A program made the position numbers and the translations under genes. Shown here piece after piece: positions 1 to 8,769 of a DNA stretch of 64,000 nucleotides; the first letter of the stretch is position 1; each line of letters starts with the position of its first letter. Under the pieces are notes generated by a model. The model worked only from the letters and a program-made list of their open reading frames with translations, had not been told where the DNA came from and did no database searches. Source of the stretch: Robertmurraya massiliosenegalensis JC6. Its GTDB lineage: Bacteria > Bacillota > Bacilli > Bacillales > Cytobacillaceae. The stretch lies in assembly GCF_000311725.1 (NCBI RefSeq), contig NZ_HE978515.1:183831-247830 (forward strand), in the 5' to 3' direction.

Positions 1-16
1 TTATAAATTCCAAGAC

Positions 17-235
17 AAGAACAAAAGCGCGGGGCGCCTCGAACATCGCCGTACATAACTGGAAGGGCCTGTTCTTTCGATATAGGAAACCTGAATTGAG
101 ATAGCAATTCTTGGTTGACTTATCGTAGGGAGGGGACCTGAAGTTTGTTAGGCTATGGCTGCTTGCGCTAGACGTAGATACACTTCGTAACAAAGTTATA
201 CACAACTGCGAAATCTATAATTTCCTAAAAAACAA
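17..235. repeat. Dispersed intergenic repeat, copy 1 (~220 bp)
   Basis: This segment is nearly identical to 54187-54403 in the same orientation. The two copies share long blocks such as ATCGCCGTACATAACTGG, CTTGGTTGACTTATCGTAG and the end block AAATCTATAATTTCCTAAAA. Differences cluster near the left end (GCGCGGGGCGCC here, GCGCAAGCGCC in copy 2) and near the right inner end. Both copies abut the terminator of a minus-strand gene. No reading frame of useful length is present. The outer GCGC-rich ends could pair, as in palindromic intergenic repeats that I recall as abundant in Bacillaceae. Function unknown. Confidence 0.85.
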
Positions 236-238
236 TAA

Positions 239-270
239 AAGCCAATGCAGTGTAATAAACTGCATTGGCC
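239..270 (-). terminator. Rho-independent terminator of the small membrane protein gene
   Basis: An 11-bp inverted repeat (GCCAATGCAGT / ACTGCATTGGC) with a 7-base loop is followed on the minus strand by a T-rich run. It lies just past the stop of the gene at 272-562. Confidence 0.85.
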
Positions 271-271
271 T

Positions 272-562
272 TTATTCTAGTAATTGCCCAACATAAATAA
301 TGTATGCTAGAAAGACTGTAAGCACTAACGTAAAACCTACCGTAAAAATACTTCGAAGAGCACTGCTCCAATTATTGACGGCGCTAAAACCAATAATGCC
401 AAATACAAGCACCAATATCGTAAAATAGAACAATATTTGCAAAGGATGAATACCGAACCATTTAATTATTCGCTCTTTCATCGAATTAGATGAAGCAAGA
501 AAGACAAAGCCAATACTAATGAAAGATAAATAAAAGGACCAGCGATTAAAAAACAAACCCAT
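272..562 (-). CDS. Small membrane protein, function unknown (96 aa)
   Basis: The product has three predicted membrane spans at about residues 9-24, 40-62 and 69-92, separated by a short charged loop (SMKERIIKW). An SD-like AGGGGG lies upstream of the ATG. The gene stands alone with its own terminator and reads away from the PTH2 gene. I recognise no family. It is probably a small integral cytoplasmic-membrane protein with two short loops and no catalytic motif. Confidence 0.7.
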   Translation of the reverse strand: MGLFFNRWSFYLSFISIGFVFLASSNSMKERIIKWFGIHPLQILFYFTILVLVFGIIGFSAVNNWSSALRSIFTVGFTLVLTVFLAYIIYVGQLLE

Positions 563-623
563 TCGCCTCTACCCCCTTATTTTACTTCATGAGACCTTAG
601 GTAAAGCTTCTCCTTCTTCCAAA

Positions 624-983
624 TTAATATAATGAAAATTCTCCAATAAATCTTTGACCAATAATTCTAGGCATTGGTGGTAAGGAGACAACAGTAAGGG
701 CCCCTTTTGGTTCCTCTTGATAACTTCTGTCTCTAATCGTATAAAAACCATTTTCCTTCAGTCTAAAAAGTTCTTCTTCTGTTCCTTTTAAGACAATTTT
801 ACTCATGCCAGATTGGTACCATTCGACAAAATAGTCAAAGTAGTCAGGGAATTGACAATTACTTGCACTTACCATATTAATCGTAGAAATGGTTGCAGCA
901 TGGGCAACTTGGGCTGCTACTTTCCCCGCTTCCATCTTCAAATCATTATTCACGACAAAATATTGAATGATTTCGTTATCCAC
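624..983 (-). CDS. Peptidyl-tRNA hydrolase, PTH2 family
   Basis: PTH2-type enzymes hydrolyse the ester bond of peptidyl-tRNAs released prematurely from ribosomes. The N-terminal stretch DLKMEAGKVAAQVAHAA matches the PTH2 signature (DLxMxxGKxAAQxxHA). The length of 119 aa fits the archaeal/eukaryotic-type PTH2 fold and not bacterial Pth (about 190 aa). The start is set at GTG 983 because AGAGGGG lies 7 bases upstream; a longer in-frame ATG at 1016 has no good SD. Bacillaceae also carry an essential classical Pth, so this copy is probably auxiliary, or acts on other aminoacyl or peptidyl esters. Confidence 0.8.
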   Translation of the reverse strand: MDNEIIQYFVVNNDLKMEAGKVAAQVAHAATISTINMVSASNCQFPDYFDYFVEWYQSGMSKIVLKGTEEELFRLKENGFYTIRDRSYQEEPKGALTVVSLPPMPRIIGQRFIGEFSLY

Positions 984-1232
984 TTTATCACCCCTCTGAC
1001 AGCCTACAAAATTCAACCTATATTATGTATACGGTATCAAACAGATGTTTATGAGTTTTTTCATTTTAAGTCAGAAATCTACTAATTATATTTCTTTCCC
1101 ATGACAATCTTTACACTTTTTGAAACTTGTCTCAGTCATAGCAATGGTTTGACACTACTGGAAAATAGTAGAGGATGTTCCTATCAATCTATCATGATAA
1201 GGTATATGGGAATGTTAAAGGAGGTAAGAAAG

Positions 1233-1802
1233 ATGAAAAAAATCATTTCTTTCATGGCATTTTTAACGATTATGTTAGTCGGTGTAGGTAGCAGCCTTGC
1301 CGCGACACATACTGTGAACAAAGGTGATACCTACTGGAAAATAGGAATGCAGTATGGTATCCCAGTAAAATCATTCATGTCCGCAAACAAAGCTACAAAT
1401 AGTATGTTATCAATTGGGCAAAAGCTTACTATTCCAGCTTCTTCTGTAACAAATTCTGAAAAAGAATTATTAGCAAGGCTCGTTGAAGCTGAAGCAAAGG
1501 GTGAATCATACGCAGGAAAAGTAGCTGTTGCAACAGTTGTACTAAATCGCGTCGATAGTTCGCTTTTCCCCAATACAGTAAATGCTGTTATTTATCAAAC
1601 TGACCAATTTACCCCTGTAAGTAATGGGCAAATCAACAAGGCTGCAAGTTCTGAATCTAAAAAAGCAGTCAAGGAAGCTCTTGCTTTCCGAGGTCAAGGA
1701 AGCGGCTCTCTTTATTTCTATAATCCTGCTAAAACGACGAACACATGGTTACGGGCAAAAACAACAACCATTAAAATCGGCAATCATATTTTCGCAAAAT
1801 AA
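1233..1802 (+). CDS. LysM cell-wall hydrolase, SleB/CwlJ-type catalytic domain (YkvT-like)
   Basis: A secreted peptidoglycan hydrolase. Residues 1-23 form a signal peptide (MKKIISFMAFLTIMLVG... SLAA). One LysM module follows at about 24-67 (THTVNKGDTYWKIGMQYGIP ... LSIGQKLTIP). A Hydrolase_2 domain covers about 78-187 and contains the typical LLARLVEAEAKGES opening with the presumed catalytic Glu, plus VATVVLNRV. The ATG at 1233 has an AAAGGAGG SD nearby; an in-frame extension upstream lacks one. The layout and length (189 aa) resemble B. subtilis YkvT. Members of this domain family hydrolyse muramic-delta-lactam-containing spore cortex, so a role in germination or spore wall turnover is likely but not shown. 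Confidence 0.85.
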   Translation: MKKIISFMAFLTIMLVGVGSSLAATHTVNKGDTYWKIGMQYGIPVKSFMSANKATNSMLSIGQKLTIPASSVTNSEKELLARLVEAEAKGESYAGKVAVATVVLNRVDSSLFPNTVNAVIYQTDQFTPVSNGQINKAASSESKKAVKEALAFRGQGSGSLYFYNPAKTTNTWLRAKTTTIKIGNHIFAK

Positions 1803-1829
1803 GCACTCCGTAAAGGGTGCTTATTTTTT
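1801..1829 (+). terminator. Terminator after the YkvT-like gene
   Basis: AAGCAC(T)C and GGTGCTT form a hairpin with a short loop, followed by TATTTTTT. It touches the end of the convergent cwlC-like gene and could serve both strands. Confidence 0.8.
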
Positions 1830-2607
1830 AGGGATTTATTTGAACGACAATGACGTCAAAGCCCTTATTTCGTGCTTCTTGAGCGAGATTGTCAGCATTC
1901 TCCCTAATCGAAAAAGCACCAATTTGAACTTTGTAAAGAGAACTTTCTTCAAATATATGAGTTGTAAATCCATTCATTGCAGCTTGTCTTGCTAATTGAA
2001 GTGCATTTTCCCCACTTTCAAACGCACCAATTTGAACGCGATACAATGTTCCTGGAGTAGAATTAGACTTTTTTCTCAGTTGAAATGCCTTTTCTAGGCC
2101 GATGACATGTCCACAGGCAATACTTTCTCTAAAGCTATCATCCTCTAATCTTGAAGCATCTGTTGCATGATCAATAAATCCATTCTCCGTTAACAAAGCA
2201 GACATTCTCGTTTCACGAAGAACATGAAAATTTGCCACCTTCATCCCTCGATCACGAAATAAACTTTCTAGAACAATTTCGGGGTGAATAACACTTTGAT
2301 ATCTAGCGGTTTGCGACGACGCATTGGGGTAACGATAACTTTCAAAGCCTGTACCACCACCGGCGTTAATATGAATGGATAAAAAATAGTCTGCGCCCCA
2401 CGAATTTGCATCATTCGTTCTTTGTTCTAAGCTGACCGTTATGTCTCCAGTACGACTCATTCTTACTTCCACATCTTCATATTCATTGATAAGAATATCT
2501 CGTATCCTTATGGCAATATCCAATGTTAGATTTTTCTCTTGTAGTCCATTGCCTTGGGCACCCGGGTCACTTCCACCATGACCGGGATCTACATAAATTT
2601 TGACCAA
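1828..2607 (-). CDS. cwlC: N-acetylmuramoyl-L-alanine amidase CwlC (sporulation autolysin)
   Basis: An Amidase_3 zinc enzyme that cleaves the lactyl-peptide bond of peptidoglycan. The catalytic part (about residues 1-175) shows DPGHGG, the HIN motif and TENGF. Two SPOR-type repeats follow, beginning YRVQIGAF and YKVQIGAF, which bind glycan. At 259 aa it has the size and architecture of B. subtilis CwlC, which is made in the mother cell and helps release the mature spore. The TTG at 2607 gives MVKIYVDPGHGG, matching the CwlC N-terminus, with GAGGTGAT just upstream; ATG 2613 and GTG 2616 are alternatives too close to the SD. The gene lacks a signal peptide, as CwlC does. Confidence 0.9.
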   Translation of the reverse strand: MVKIYVDPGHGGSDPGAQGNGLQEKNLTLDIAIRIRDILINEYEDVEVRMSRTGDITVSLEQRTNDANSWGADYFLSIHINAGGGTGFESYRYPNASSQTARYQSVIHPEIVLESLFRDRGMKVANFHVLRETRMSALLTENGFIDHATDASRLEDDSFRESIACGHVIGLEKAFQLRKKSNSTPGTLYRVQIGAFESGENALQLARQAAMNGFTTHIFEESSLYKVQIGAFSIRENADNLAQEARNKGFDVIVVQINP

Positions 2608-3067
2608 TTTCATCACCTCATGATCTTATATGATATGAAGCGAGATTTTGCTTGTACATTCGTCTACATCTATCTATTTAAATTCCTCCTCGAAAAATGT
2701 AAATTTATTCCTTACTATTTTTGTAACAATTATCATTCAATAATTATGTTATCATCATATACACAGTGTTAATACATTAAAAAGAACCCTTCTTTTCCGA
2801 ACGTGCATGTCTTTTTAGACAAATGTGAATAATTGAACAATATGTCCGTTTCATTATCCAACAAAAAACTTCATCGTATTCTACATAGAATAGTAGTGAT
2901 TCATCGTTATAGTGAAACGATATGTTTGTAGATTTTCGTCAGACATGTTTTATTTTTGAAAAAGTTTGTGAATTTATGAACATTTTGTGACAATTTTTCG
3001 AATCTTTTATGATTCTTTCCAAGCACTTTCGGGAAAAGAAACTTTACTGATAAGGAGTTGACATTTA
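2608..3067. other. Intergenic region between cwlC and qoxA
   Basis: AT-rich divergent control region with no reading frame carrying a usable SD. Two direct TTTGTGA motifs lie at 2965-2971 and 2984-2990; the first extends to TTTGTGAAT, which resembles the ResD-type motif. I could not place the qox promoter with certainty. Confidence 0.4.
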
Positions 3068-4051
3068 ATGAAAAAAGGAATATTCGCCTTTTTGACAACT
3101 GCACCCCTGTTATTCCTTAGTGGATGCGAGTCAAAATTAGTTGTGTTTGACCCGCAAGGTCCTGTAGCACGAAGTATCACAGAACTAATCAATTGGTCTT
3201 TGATTTGGATGTTACTTGTAGTCGTCGTCGTATTTGGATTATTTGGTTATATCGTGTGGAAATATCGTGAAAGAAAAGAGAATTTGGACTATGAGCCACC
3301 TGATGAACATGGAAGTACGATATTGGAAATCATCTGGACAGCAATCCCCATTCTTATCGTTCTTGCCTTAACGATTCCTACTGTTAAAACACTATATGCA
3401 TTAGAAGAGGTTCCACAAGGTTACGAAGATAAGGAACCTATTACCATACATGTTACATCTGCTGACTGGAAGTGGATTTTTAGCTATCCAGAAGAAGGCA
3501 TTGAAACGGTAAACTATGTGAATATACCTGAAGATACACCCATTCTTTTCAAATTAACATCTGCAAGTACGATGCAATCTTTCTGGGTACCAGCACTTGG
3601 TGGACAGAAATACACGATGGGGAAAATGGAGACTGAGATGTATTTAGTTGCCGATCACTCCGGTTCATATGAAGGGCAAAATACGAACTTTAATGGTCGT
3701 GGCTATGCGGATATGAAATTTGAAGTATTGGCACAAACGCGTGCTGAATACGACGAATGGGTGGAAGAAGTAAAAGATACTGCACCAAAGCTAACGGAAG
3801 CAGAATATGAAGATTTATTAAAACCAACACATTTAGGTAGATTGACTTTTTCAAATACGCATCTAGAATGGGTCAACCATGCCGACCATCATTCAAAAAC
3901 ATATACAAATCCTGAGCTTTATCGTGGTCATGGTTACCAAGGAAAAATATTTGAAGAAGAAGATAACTACCAAAATAAAAACGAAGATATGACAGATGAG
4001 CACGATCATCACGAAGAAACAGAACACGGAGGTGACCATAGTGGACATTAA
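3068..4051 (+). CDS. qoxA: Quinol oxidase subunit II
   Basis: Subunit II of the aa3-type menaquinol oxidase. It is a lipoprotein: the lipobox LFLSGC places the modified Cys at residue 20. Two membrane helices (about 43-65 and 87-108) precede an extracytoplasmic cupredoxin domain. The CuA ligands of cytochrome c oxidases are absent, as expected for a quinol oxidase. An unusual tail of about 35 residues is rich in His, Glu and Asp (DEHDHHEETEHGGDHSGH). AAGGAG lies 10 bases before the ATG. The tail coding sequence contains the SD of qoxB, and the two genes overlap by 11 bases. Confidence 0.95.
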   Translation: MKKGIFAFLTTAPLLFLSGCESKLVVFDPQGPVARSITELINWSLIWMLLVVVVVFGLFGYIVWKYRERKENLDYEPPDEHGSTILEIIWTAIPILIVLALTIPTVKTLYALEEVPQGYEDKEPITIHVTSADWKWIFSYPEEGIETVNYVNIPEDTPILFKLTSASTMQSFWVPALGGQKYTMGKMETEMYLVADHSGSYEGQNTNFNGRGYADMKFEVLAQTRAEYDEWVEEVKDTAPKLTEAEYEDLLKPTHLGRLTFSNTHLEWVNHADHHSKTYTNPELYRGHGYQGKIFEEEDNYQNKNEDMTDEHDHHEETEHGGDHSGH

Positions 4052-6017
4052 ATGGGATGAATTTTTTATTACAGGCGATCCATTGATTCTAGGTTCACAA
4101 ATTGCGATTGTTTTAACGATGGTTGGGATCGTAGCTGGAGTCACTTATTTAAAAAAATGGAAGTGGCTTTGGTCTGAATGGATCACAACTGTTGATCATA
4201 AAAGAATCGGGATTATGTACATTATTGCTGGGGTCTTAATGTTTTTCCGCGGGGGAATGGACGGTCTATTAATGAAGGCTCAAACGTCTAGACCTGAAAT
4301 GGAATTTTTGGATGCCCAGCATTACAATGAAATTTTCACAACACATGGCGTTATTATGATTCTTTTCATGGCAATGCCAATGCTTATCGGGATTATGAAC
4401 GTCGTGATCCCTTTGCAAATCGGGGCTCGTGATGTTGCCTTTCCTCAATTGAATGCACTAAGCTTCTGGTTATTTTTCAGTGGTGCCATGCTATTCAATA
4501 TTTCATTTGTCATCGGTGGTTCTCCTGATGCTGGATGGACATCGTACTTCCCTTTAGCTGGTAAAGAATTCTCGCCAGGGATCGGGAACAATTACTATGC
4601 CGTAGCCTTGCAAATAGCAGGAATCGGGACATTATTATCCGGGATCAACTTTGTCGTCACCATTCTTAAAATGCGTACAAAAGGCATGACTTTAATGAAG
4701 ATGCCGATGTTTACTTGGACTTCTTTTATTGCGTCAGTCATTATCATTGCCGCATTCCCAATTTTCACGGTGGCATTAGCTTTAATGACTTTTGACCGTT
4801 TATACGGCGCACACTTCTTTACCTTATCTGGTGGAGGACTTGATATGCTTTGGGCCAACCTGTTCTGGTTATGGGGACACCCAGAAGTTTATATTCTAGT
4901 GCTGCCTGCTTTTGGAATCTATTCAGAGATTATTTCGACGTTTTCACGTAAAACTCTATTTGGCTATAAATCAATGGTACTATCAATCTTGATTATTGCC
5001 TTCTTGAGTATGGTCGTATGGGTGCACCATTTTTATACAATGGGTTCTGGACCAGCTGTTAACTCTATTTTCTCGATCACAACGATGGCAATCGCCGTTC
5101 CAACAGGAATCAAAATATTTAACTGGCTCTTTACGATGCGTAAAGGTCGAATCAAAATGTCAAATGCCATGCTTTGGGCATTAGCGTTTGTCCCATGCTT
5201 TATGATCGGCGGAGTGACAGGTGTTATGCTTGGAATGGGTGCAGCAGATTATCAATATCACAACACACTATTTCTAGTGGCCCATTTCCATTACACCATC
5301 ATTCCAGGAGTTGTCTTTGCTGTCTTTGCCGCTCTTTATTATTGGTGGCCAAAAATGTTTGGTTTTACATTGAATGAAAAAATCGGTAGATGGCATTTCT
5401 GGTTATTCGTGATTGGCTTTAACGCAACCTTTATGCCAATGTTCTTCCTTGGGCTTGACGGTGCGGTTCGCCGTTCATTCACCTACTCTGTTGAATCAGG
5501 ATTTGCACCATTATTCCTTATTTCAGCTTTAGGTTCTGTCATACTGGCTGCAGGTTTCGCTGCATTCTGTTACAACATTTATTGGAGTATTCGCTATGCA
5601 GATCGCAATATTACAGGAGACCCATGGGATGCTCGTACACTTGAATGGGCGACTGCTTCCCCTGTTCAACACTATAATTTTGCGAAACTACCAGTCATAG
5701 ACGGTCTTGATCCATTCTGGAAAATGAAGAAAAACAACGAAGGTTTAACGATAAAAGAGAGCGAAATTGAAGAAATTCATATGCCTTCCAATTCAGGGCT
5801 TCCATTCATTATGGGGATATTCTTTGGAATCGCAGGATTTTTCCTTGTATTCGAATGGCATATTGCAGCTGCTATTGGAGCAATCGGGATTATTGCCGGC
5901 TTAATTTACCGCACCTTCGATTATGATGAAGGCTATCATGTTCATATTGATGAAATTAAAGAAACAGAACGTAAGTGGAGAAACGTGGAAGGAGAGGTGA
6001 ATAAATATGTCAAGTAA
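4041..6017 (+). CDS. qoxB: Quinol oxidase subunit I (haem-copper)
   Basis: Catalytic proton-pumping subunit that reduces O2 to water. The family hallmarks are visible: GDPLILGSQ near the N-terminus, the haem-Cu motif WGHPEVYILVLPAFG, the CuB histidine pair in WVHHFYTMG, and VAHFHYTIIPG. The start is GTG 4041 with GGAGGTG 6 bases upstream; MDIKWDEFFITGDPL aligns with the B. subtilis QoxB start. The 658-aa length is normal. It overlaps qoxA and is overlapped by qoxC (ATG at 6007), so translation is probably coupled along the operon. Confidence 0.97.
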   Translation: MDIKWDEFFITGDPLILGSQIAIVLTMVGIVAGVTYLKKWKWLWSEWITTVDHKRIGIMYIIAGVLMFFRGGMDGLLMKAQTSRPEMEFLDAQHYNEIFTTHGVIMILFMAMPMLIGIMNVVIPLQIGARDVAFPQLNALSFWLFFSGAMLFNISFVIGGSPDAGWTSYFPLAGKEFSPGIGNNYYAVALQIAGIGTLLSGINFVVTILKMRTKGMTLMKMPMFTWTSFIASVIIIAAFPIFTVALALMTFDRLYGAHFFTLSGGGLDMLWANLFWLWGHPEVYILVLPAFGIYSEIISTFSRKTLFGYKSMVLSILIIAFLSMVVWVHHFYTMGSGPAVNSIFSITTMAIAVPTGIKIFNWLFTMRKGRIKMSNAMLWALAFVPCFMIGGVTGVMLGMGAADYQYHNTLFLVAHFHYTIIPGVVFAVFAALYYWWPKMFGFTLNEKIGRWHFWLFVIGFNATFMPMFFLGLDGAVRRSFTYSVESGFAPLFLISALGSVILAAGFAAFCYNIYWSIRYADRNITGDPWDARTLEWATASPVQHYNFAKLPVIDGLDPFWKMKKNNEGLTIKESEIEEIHMPSNSGLPFIMGIFFGIAGFFLVFEWHIAAAIGAIGIIAGLIYRTFDYDEGYHVHIDEIKETERKWRNVEGEVNKYVK

Positions 6018-6612
6018 TATCAATCATTCCTTGCCATTAGAATACCAAACTGAACAAAATCGATTAAATATCCTTGGATTTTGGATTTTCCTTGGTGCTG
6101 AAATTGTTCTGTTTGCTACCCTCTTCGGTGTATATGGGGTTCTTTACGAGCGCTATGCTGGTGGACCAACTCATCAGGATATCATTATGATTAAAGATGT
6201 TCTCATTCAAACGGTTCTTCTCTTAACAAGTAGTTTTACGATGGGTATAGCGATTTTCGAGATGCGTCGTCATCAATTAAAAGGACTCATTATCTGGTTA
6301 GTGATTACCCTTTTACTTGGAGCTGGGTTCTTATATATGGAAATTAATGAATTTATTCACTATGTCCATTTAGGTGCAACCATGCAAACAAGTGCGTTTC
6401 TCTCTAGTTTATTCGTATTACTCGGTACACACGGTGCCCACGTGACATTCGGTATCATTTGGGCTTCCATGGTTATTATTCAATTGATTCGCAGAGGCTT
6501 AACGCCTACAACTGCCCGAAAAACATTTATTATCGGACTATACTGGCATTTCCTTGATGTTGTCTGGATTTTTATCTTTACGTTCGTGTATTTAAAAGGG
6601 ATGGTGGGTTAA
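6007..6612 (+). CDS. qoxC: Quinol oxidase subunit III
   Basis: A 201-aa protein with five predicted membrane helices and the subunit III pattern: LGFWIFLGAEIVLFATLFGVY, the LGTHGAHVTFG motif and GLYWHFLDVVWIF near the end. The ATG at 6007 follows GGAGAGGTGAA, lies inside the end of qoxB, and the gene stops one base before qoxD. Subunit III stabilises the haem-copper core and its proton entry. Confidence 0.96.
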   Translation: MSSNINHSLPLEYQTEQNRLNILGFWIFLGAEIVLFATLFGVYGVLYERYAGGPTHQDIIMIKDVLIQTVLLLTSSFTMGIAIFEMRRHQLKGLIIWLVITLLLGAGFLYMEINEFIHYVHLGATMQTSAFLSSLFVLLGTHGAHVTFGIIWASMVIIQLIRRGLTPTTARKTFIIGLYWHFLDVVWIFIFTFVYLKGMVG

Positions 6613-6915
6613 ATGGAGAAACATTCAAATCGTTTTCCAATCAGTCATGTGCTTGGATTCATTTTTTCCTTAGTCCTCACCTTTGGAGCAGCATTCATCG
6701 CTTTAAAAACGAATCTATCGTTTAAAGTGATTATGTGGATTATTGGAACTCTCGCTGTCCTTCAAGCAGGGATTCAACTCTTTATGTTTATGCATTTGCG
6801 TGAAGGTGAAGACGGGAAAACAAATGTGATTAATATCATCTATGGAGTATTTATGACTGTTGTCATCGTTGTCGGCTCCATTTGGGTCATGTCAGCAGGC
6901 CACGCTACTCACTAA
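6613..6915 (+). CDS. qoxD: Quinol oxidase subunit IV
   Basis: A 100-aa protein with three membrane helices and the conserved GIQLFMFMHLREGEDGK segment of bacterial subunit IV. It begins directly after the qoxC stop and is followed by a strong terminator, closing the qoxABCD operon. Confidence 0.95.
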   Translation: MEKHSNRFPISHVLGFIFSLVLTFGAAFIALKTNLSFKVIMWIIGTLAVLQAGIQLFMFMHLREGEDGKTNVINIIYGVFMTVVIVVGSIWVMSAGHATH

Positions 6916-6916
6916 G

Positions 6917-6956
6917 AAAAAACCCTCTAGCTTTATGATAAGCTAGAGGGTTTTTT
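6917..6956 (+). terminator. Terminator of the qox operon
   Basis: AACCCTCTAGCTT and AAGCTAGAGGGTT form a near-perfect hairpin, with A6 before and T6 after. This makes it usable in both directions; the gene on the other strand ends inside it. Confidence 0.93.
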
Positions 6957-7184
6957 CTGTTCATTTATATCTTCACTACTTACCTCTTCCATCAACGGTA
7001 AAAACATTCCAAATCCAAATAAAAGCATGGACGAAACCATGATGCTAATTCCAATTGATAATTGATACGGAGCGCTGGGACCGCTTACAAAGAAGCTTGA
7101 TAAAAATACAAGAAGGCCAATCAAAATCCCGAAACTCGTCAATTTCTTAAAGAAAAGCATATTCTTAAGTTGTTTTTCAGTCAT
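6933..7184 (-). CDS. Two-span membrane protein, function unknown (83 aa)
   Basis: Two hydrophobic helices (about residues 15-37 and 45-66) are followed by an acidic C-terminus (EEVSSEDINEQKKPSS). The ATG at 7184 has AAAGGGG 9 bases upstream; ATG 7193 and an upstream start at 7205 remain possible. The stop codon lies within the bidirectional qox terminator. I do not recognise the family. It could be a small YrhC-like membrane protein, but I cannot support that from motifs. Confidence 0.6.
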   Translation of the reverse strand: MTEKQLKNMLFFKKLTSFGILIGLLVFLSSFFVSGPSAPYQLSIGISIMVSSMLLFGFGMFLPLMEEVSSEDINEQKKPSSLS

Positions 7185-7255
7185 CCATTTCATCCCCTTT
7201 ACCATTATTTAACGAAAAGTTCACAAATTTGTCAAACTTTTTTTAAGGAGATGAG

Positions 7256-8596
7256 CTATTTTTCTTGACTAAAGATAGTTTTTCGATTCCACTTCCCAAA
7301 ACGATAATATGAAAAAGCAATGATGCTACTTATAAAAAAGCTTGCACCCATTCCGAGAGCGATTCCTTTTTCACCAAAAAATGAAGAAAACAAATAGGTG
7401 AGTGGATAGCGCAATATCCAGAACGAAATAATGTTAAGCACAAGTACTTGAAACATAGCTCCAGATGCGCGGACAATGCCATTTAAAACAAAATTAATTC
7501 CAAGAAAAGGATAAAATAGGGCAATCATTTGCAAATACACTGTTCCAAATTGGACTGCATCGTTTTCGGTAATAAATAGACTTATCCCTAAACGAGCTAA
7601 GAAAATAACCAAACCAGCTATCACTAACATCATGGTGAAATTATACAAAACTGCATATGTAGCAATTTTCTTCACCCGCTCCCACTGATTGGCCCCAATA
7701 TTTTGGCCAGCCATACTATTTACCGCAGTGCCTAGTGCACTTGCTGGAAGCATGATTAAACTATCTATCCGCTGAGCAGCGCCGAATCCAGCTACAACAT
7801 CTTTACCGAACGAATTGACTACACTCATTATCGCCATGACACCTGCAGAAATGACCATCATTTGTAATCCTGATGGAATTCCAAGCTTTAAAATAAGGAC
7901 AACCTCTGTTTTTGTTGGTAAGAAAGGAATTGAAAATGGCACCAACTTATTACGTAGAACAATTAATAATCCATATAGAAATGCTATACCCTGTGCCAAA
8001 ATCGTTGCAAGTGCTGCCCCATGAATCCCAAAATTCAATCCAGAAATGAATATCGGATCAAGGATAGCATTCAATATAACCGCCAACAGAACAAACTTTA
8101 ATGGTGTTTTACTGTCCCCTAAAGATCTTAAAACAGTAGCAATAAAGTTATAGCCAAGAAGAAATAAGATCCCTATGAAGTTAATTTGTAAATAAATCGT
8201 GCCTTCTGTGATCATCTCTTTTGGTGTTTGCAACCAGATTAAAATCCTTTCTGATAAAAAAAAGCCAACCAGTCCCAATGAAAAGCCGAGTGTCGTTAAG
8301 AGAACGACAAATGCATTTAAATAGGTTTTTAAGCCGGTACTATCTTCCTTCCCTTTTTGCTGGGATAGAATCGTTAATGTTGCATTGTTAATGCCAATAA
8401 TAAAAGAAAGTACGGTAAAGATGACAGTACTTGCAATCGTTATTGCGCCAAGCGAGTTAGCTCCCAATAAATTCCCAACCCACAGACTGTCTATAAATTG
8501 ATAGGAAACTTGAAGGAGATTCGTAAACATAATCGGAGTTGAAAACCAAAAAAGTTGTTTGACAATGTTTCCTTTTGTAAAATCGTGTGCATTCAT
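7256..8596 (-). CDS. MATE family multidrug efflux protein
   Basis: A 446-aa protein with twelve predicted membrane spans in two halves. The N-terminal half starts FWFSTPIMFTNLLQVSYQFIDSLWVGNLLG, the classic MATE opening, and NSMAGQNIGANQWERVKK in the second half is the other signature (GQNxGA). It exports cationic compounds in exchange for Na+ or H+. ATG 8596 is chosen because AAAGGTG lies 6 bases upstream; GTG 8605 is in frame but too close to it. It is a single gene with no adjacent regulator. Confidence 0.9.
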   Translation of the reverse strand: MNAHDFTKGNIVKQLFWFSTPIMFTNLLQVSYQFIDSLWVGNLLGANSLGAITIASTVIFTVLSFIIGINNATLTILSQQKGKEDSTGLKTYLNAFVVLLTTLGFSLGLVGFFLSERILIWLQTPKEMITEGTIYLQINFIGILFLLGYNFIATVLRSLGDSKTPLKFVLLAVILNAILDPIFISGLNFGIHGAALATILAQGIAFLYGLLIVLRNKLVPFSIPFLPTKTEVVLILKLGIPSGLQMMVISAGVMAIMSVVNSFGKDVVAGFGAAQRIDSLIMLPASALGTAVNSMAGQNIGANQWERVKKIATYAVLYNFTMMLVIAGLVIFLARLGISLFITENDAVQFGTVYLQMIALFYPFLGINFVLNGIVRASGAMFQVLVLNIISFWILRYPLTYLFSSFFGEKGIALGMGASFFISSIIAFSYYRFGKWNRKTIFSQEK

Positions 8597-8769
8597 ACAA
8601 GACACCTTTTTCTTTTTTTCTCATCTCATTATTTCGAACTTTATATAAGGATGCTAGGAAAAACTCTTATGGTCAAGAATAATTTCCGTTCAATATTAAA
8701 AAAATAGACTGAGTTAGACTAATTCGATGGAGGATTGCTCGGGAAGAAAGCAATTTGAGGAGGAACATT

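Noticed and set aside
813-1085. Plus-strand frame over the PTH2 gene
   Set aside because: It is the antisense of a clear PTH2 coding region and continues into non-coding sequence without an SD.
2718-2762. Fur box upstream of cwlC/qoxA (ATTATCATTCAATAATTATG region)
   Set aside because: Only loosely similar to the 7-1-7 Fur motif in a very AT-rich region, and no iron-related gene nearby.
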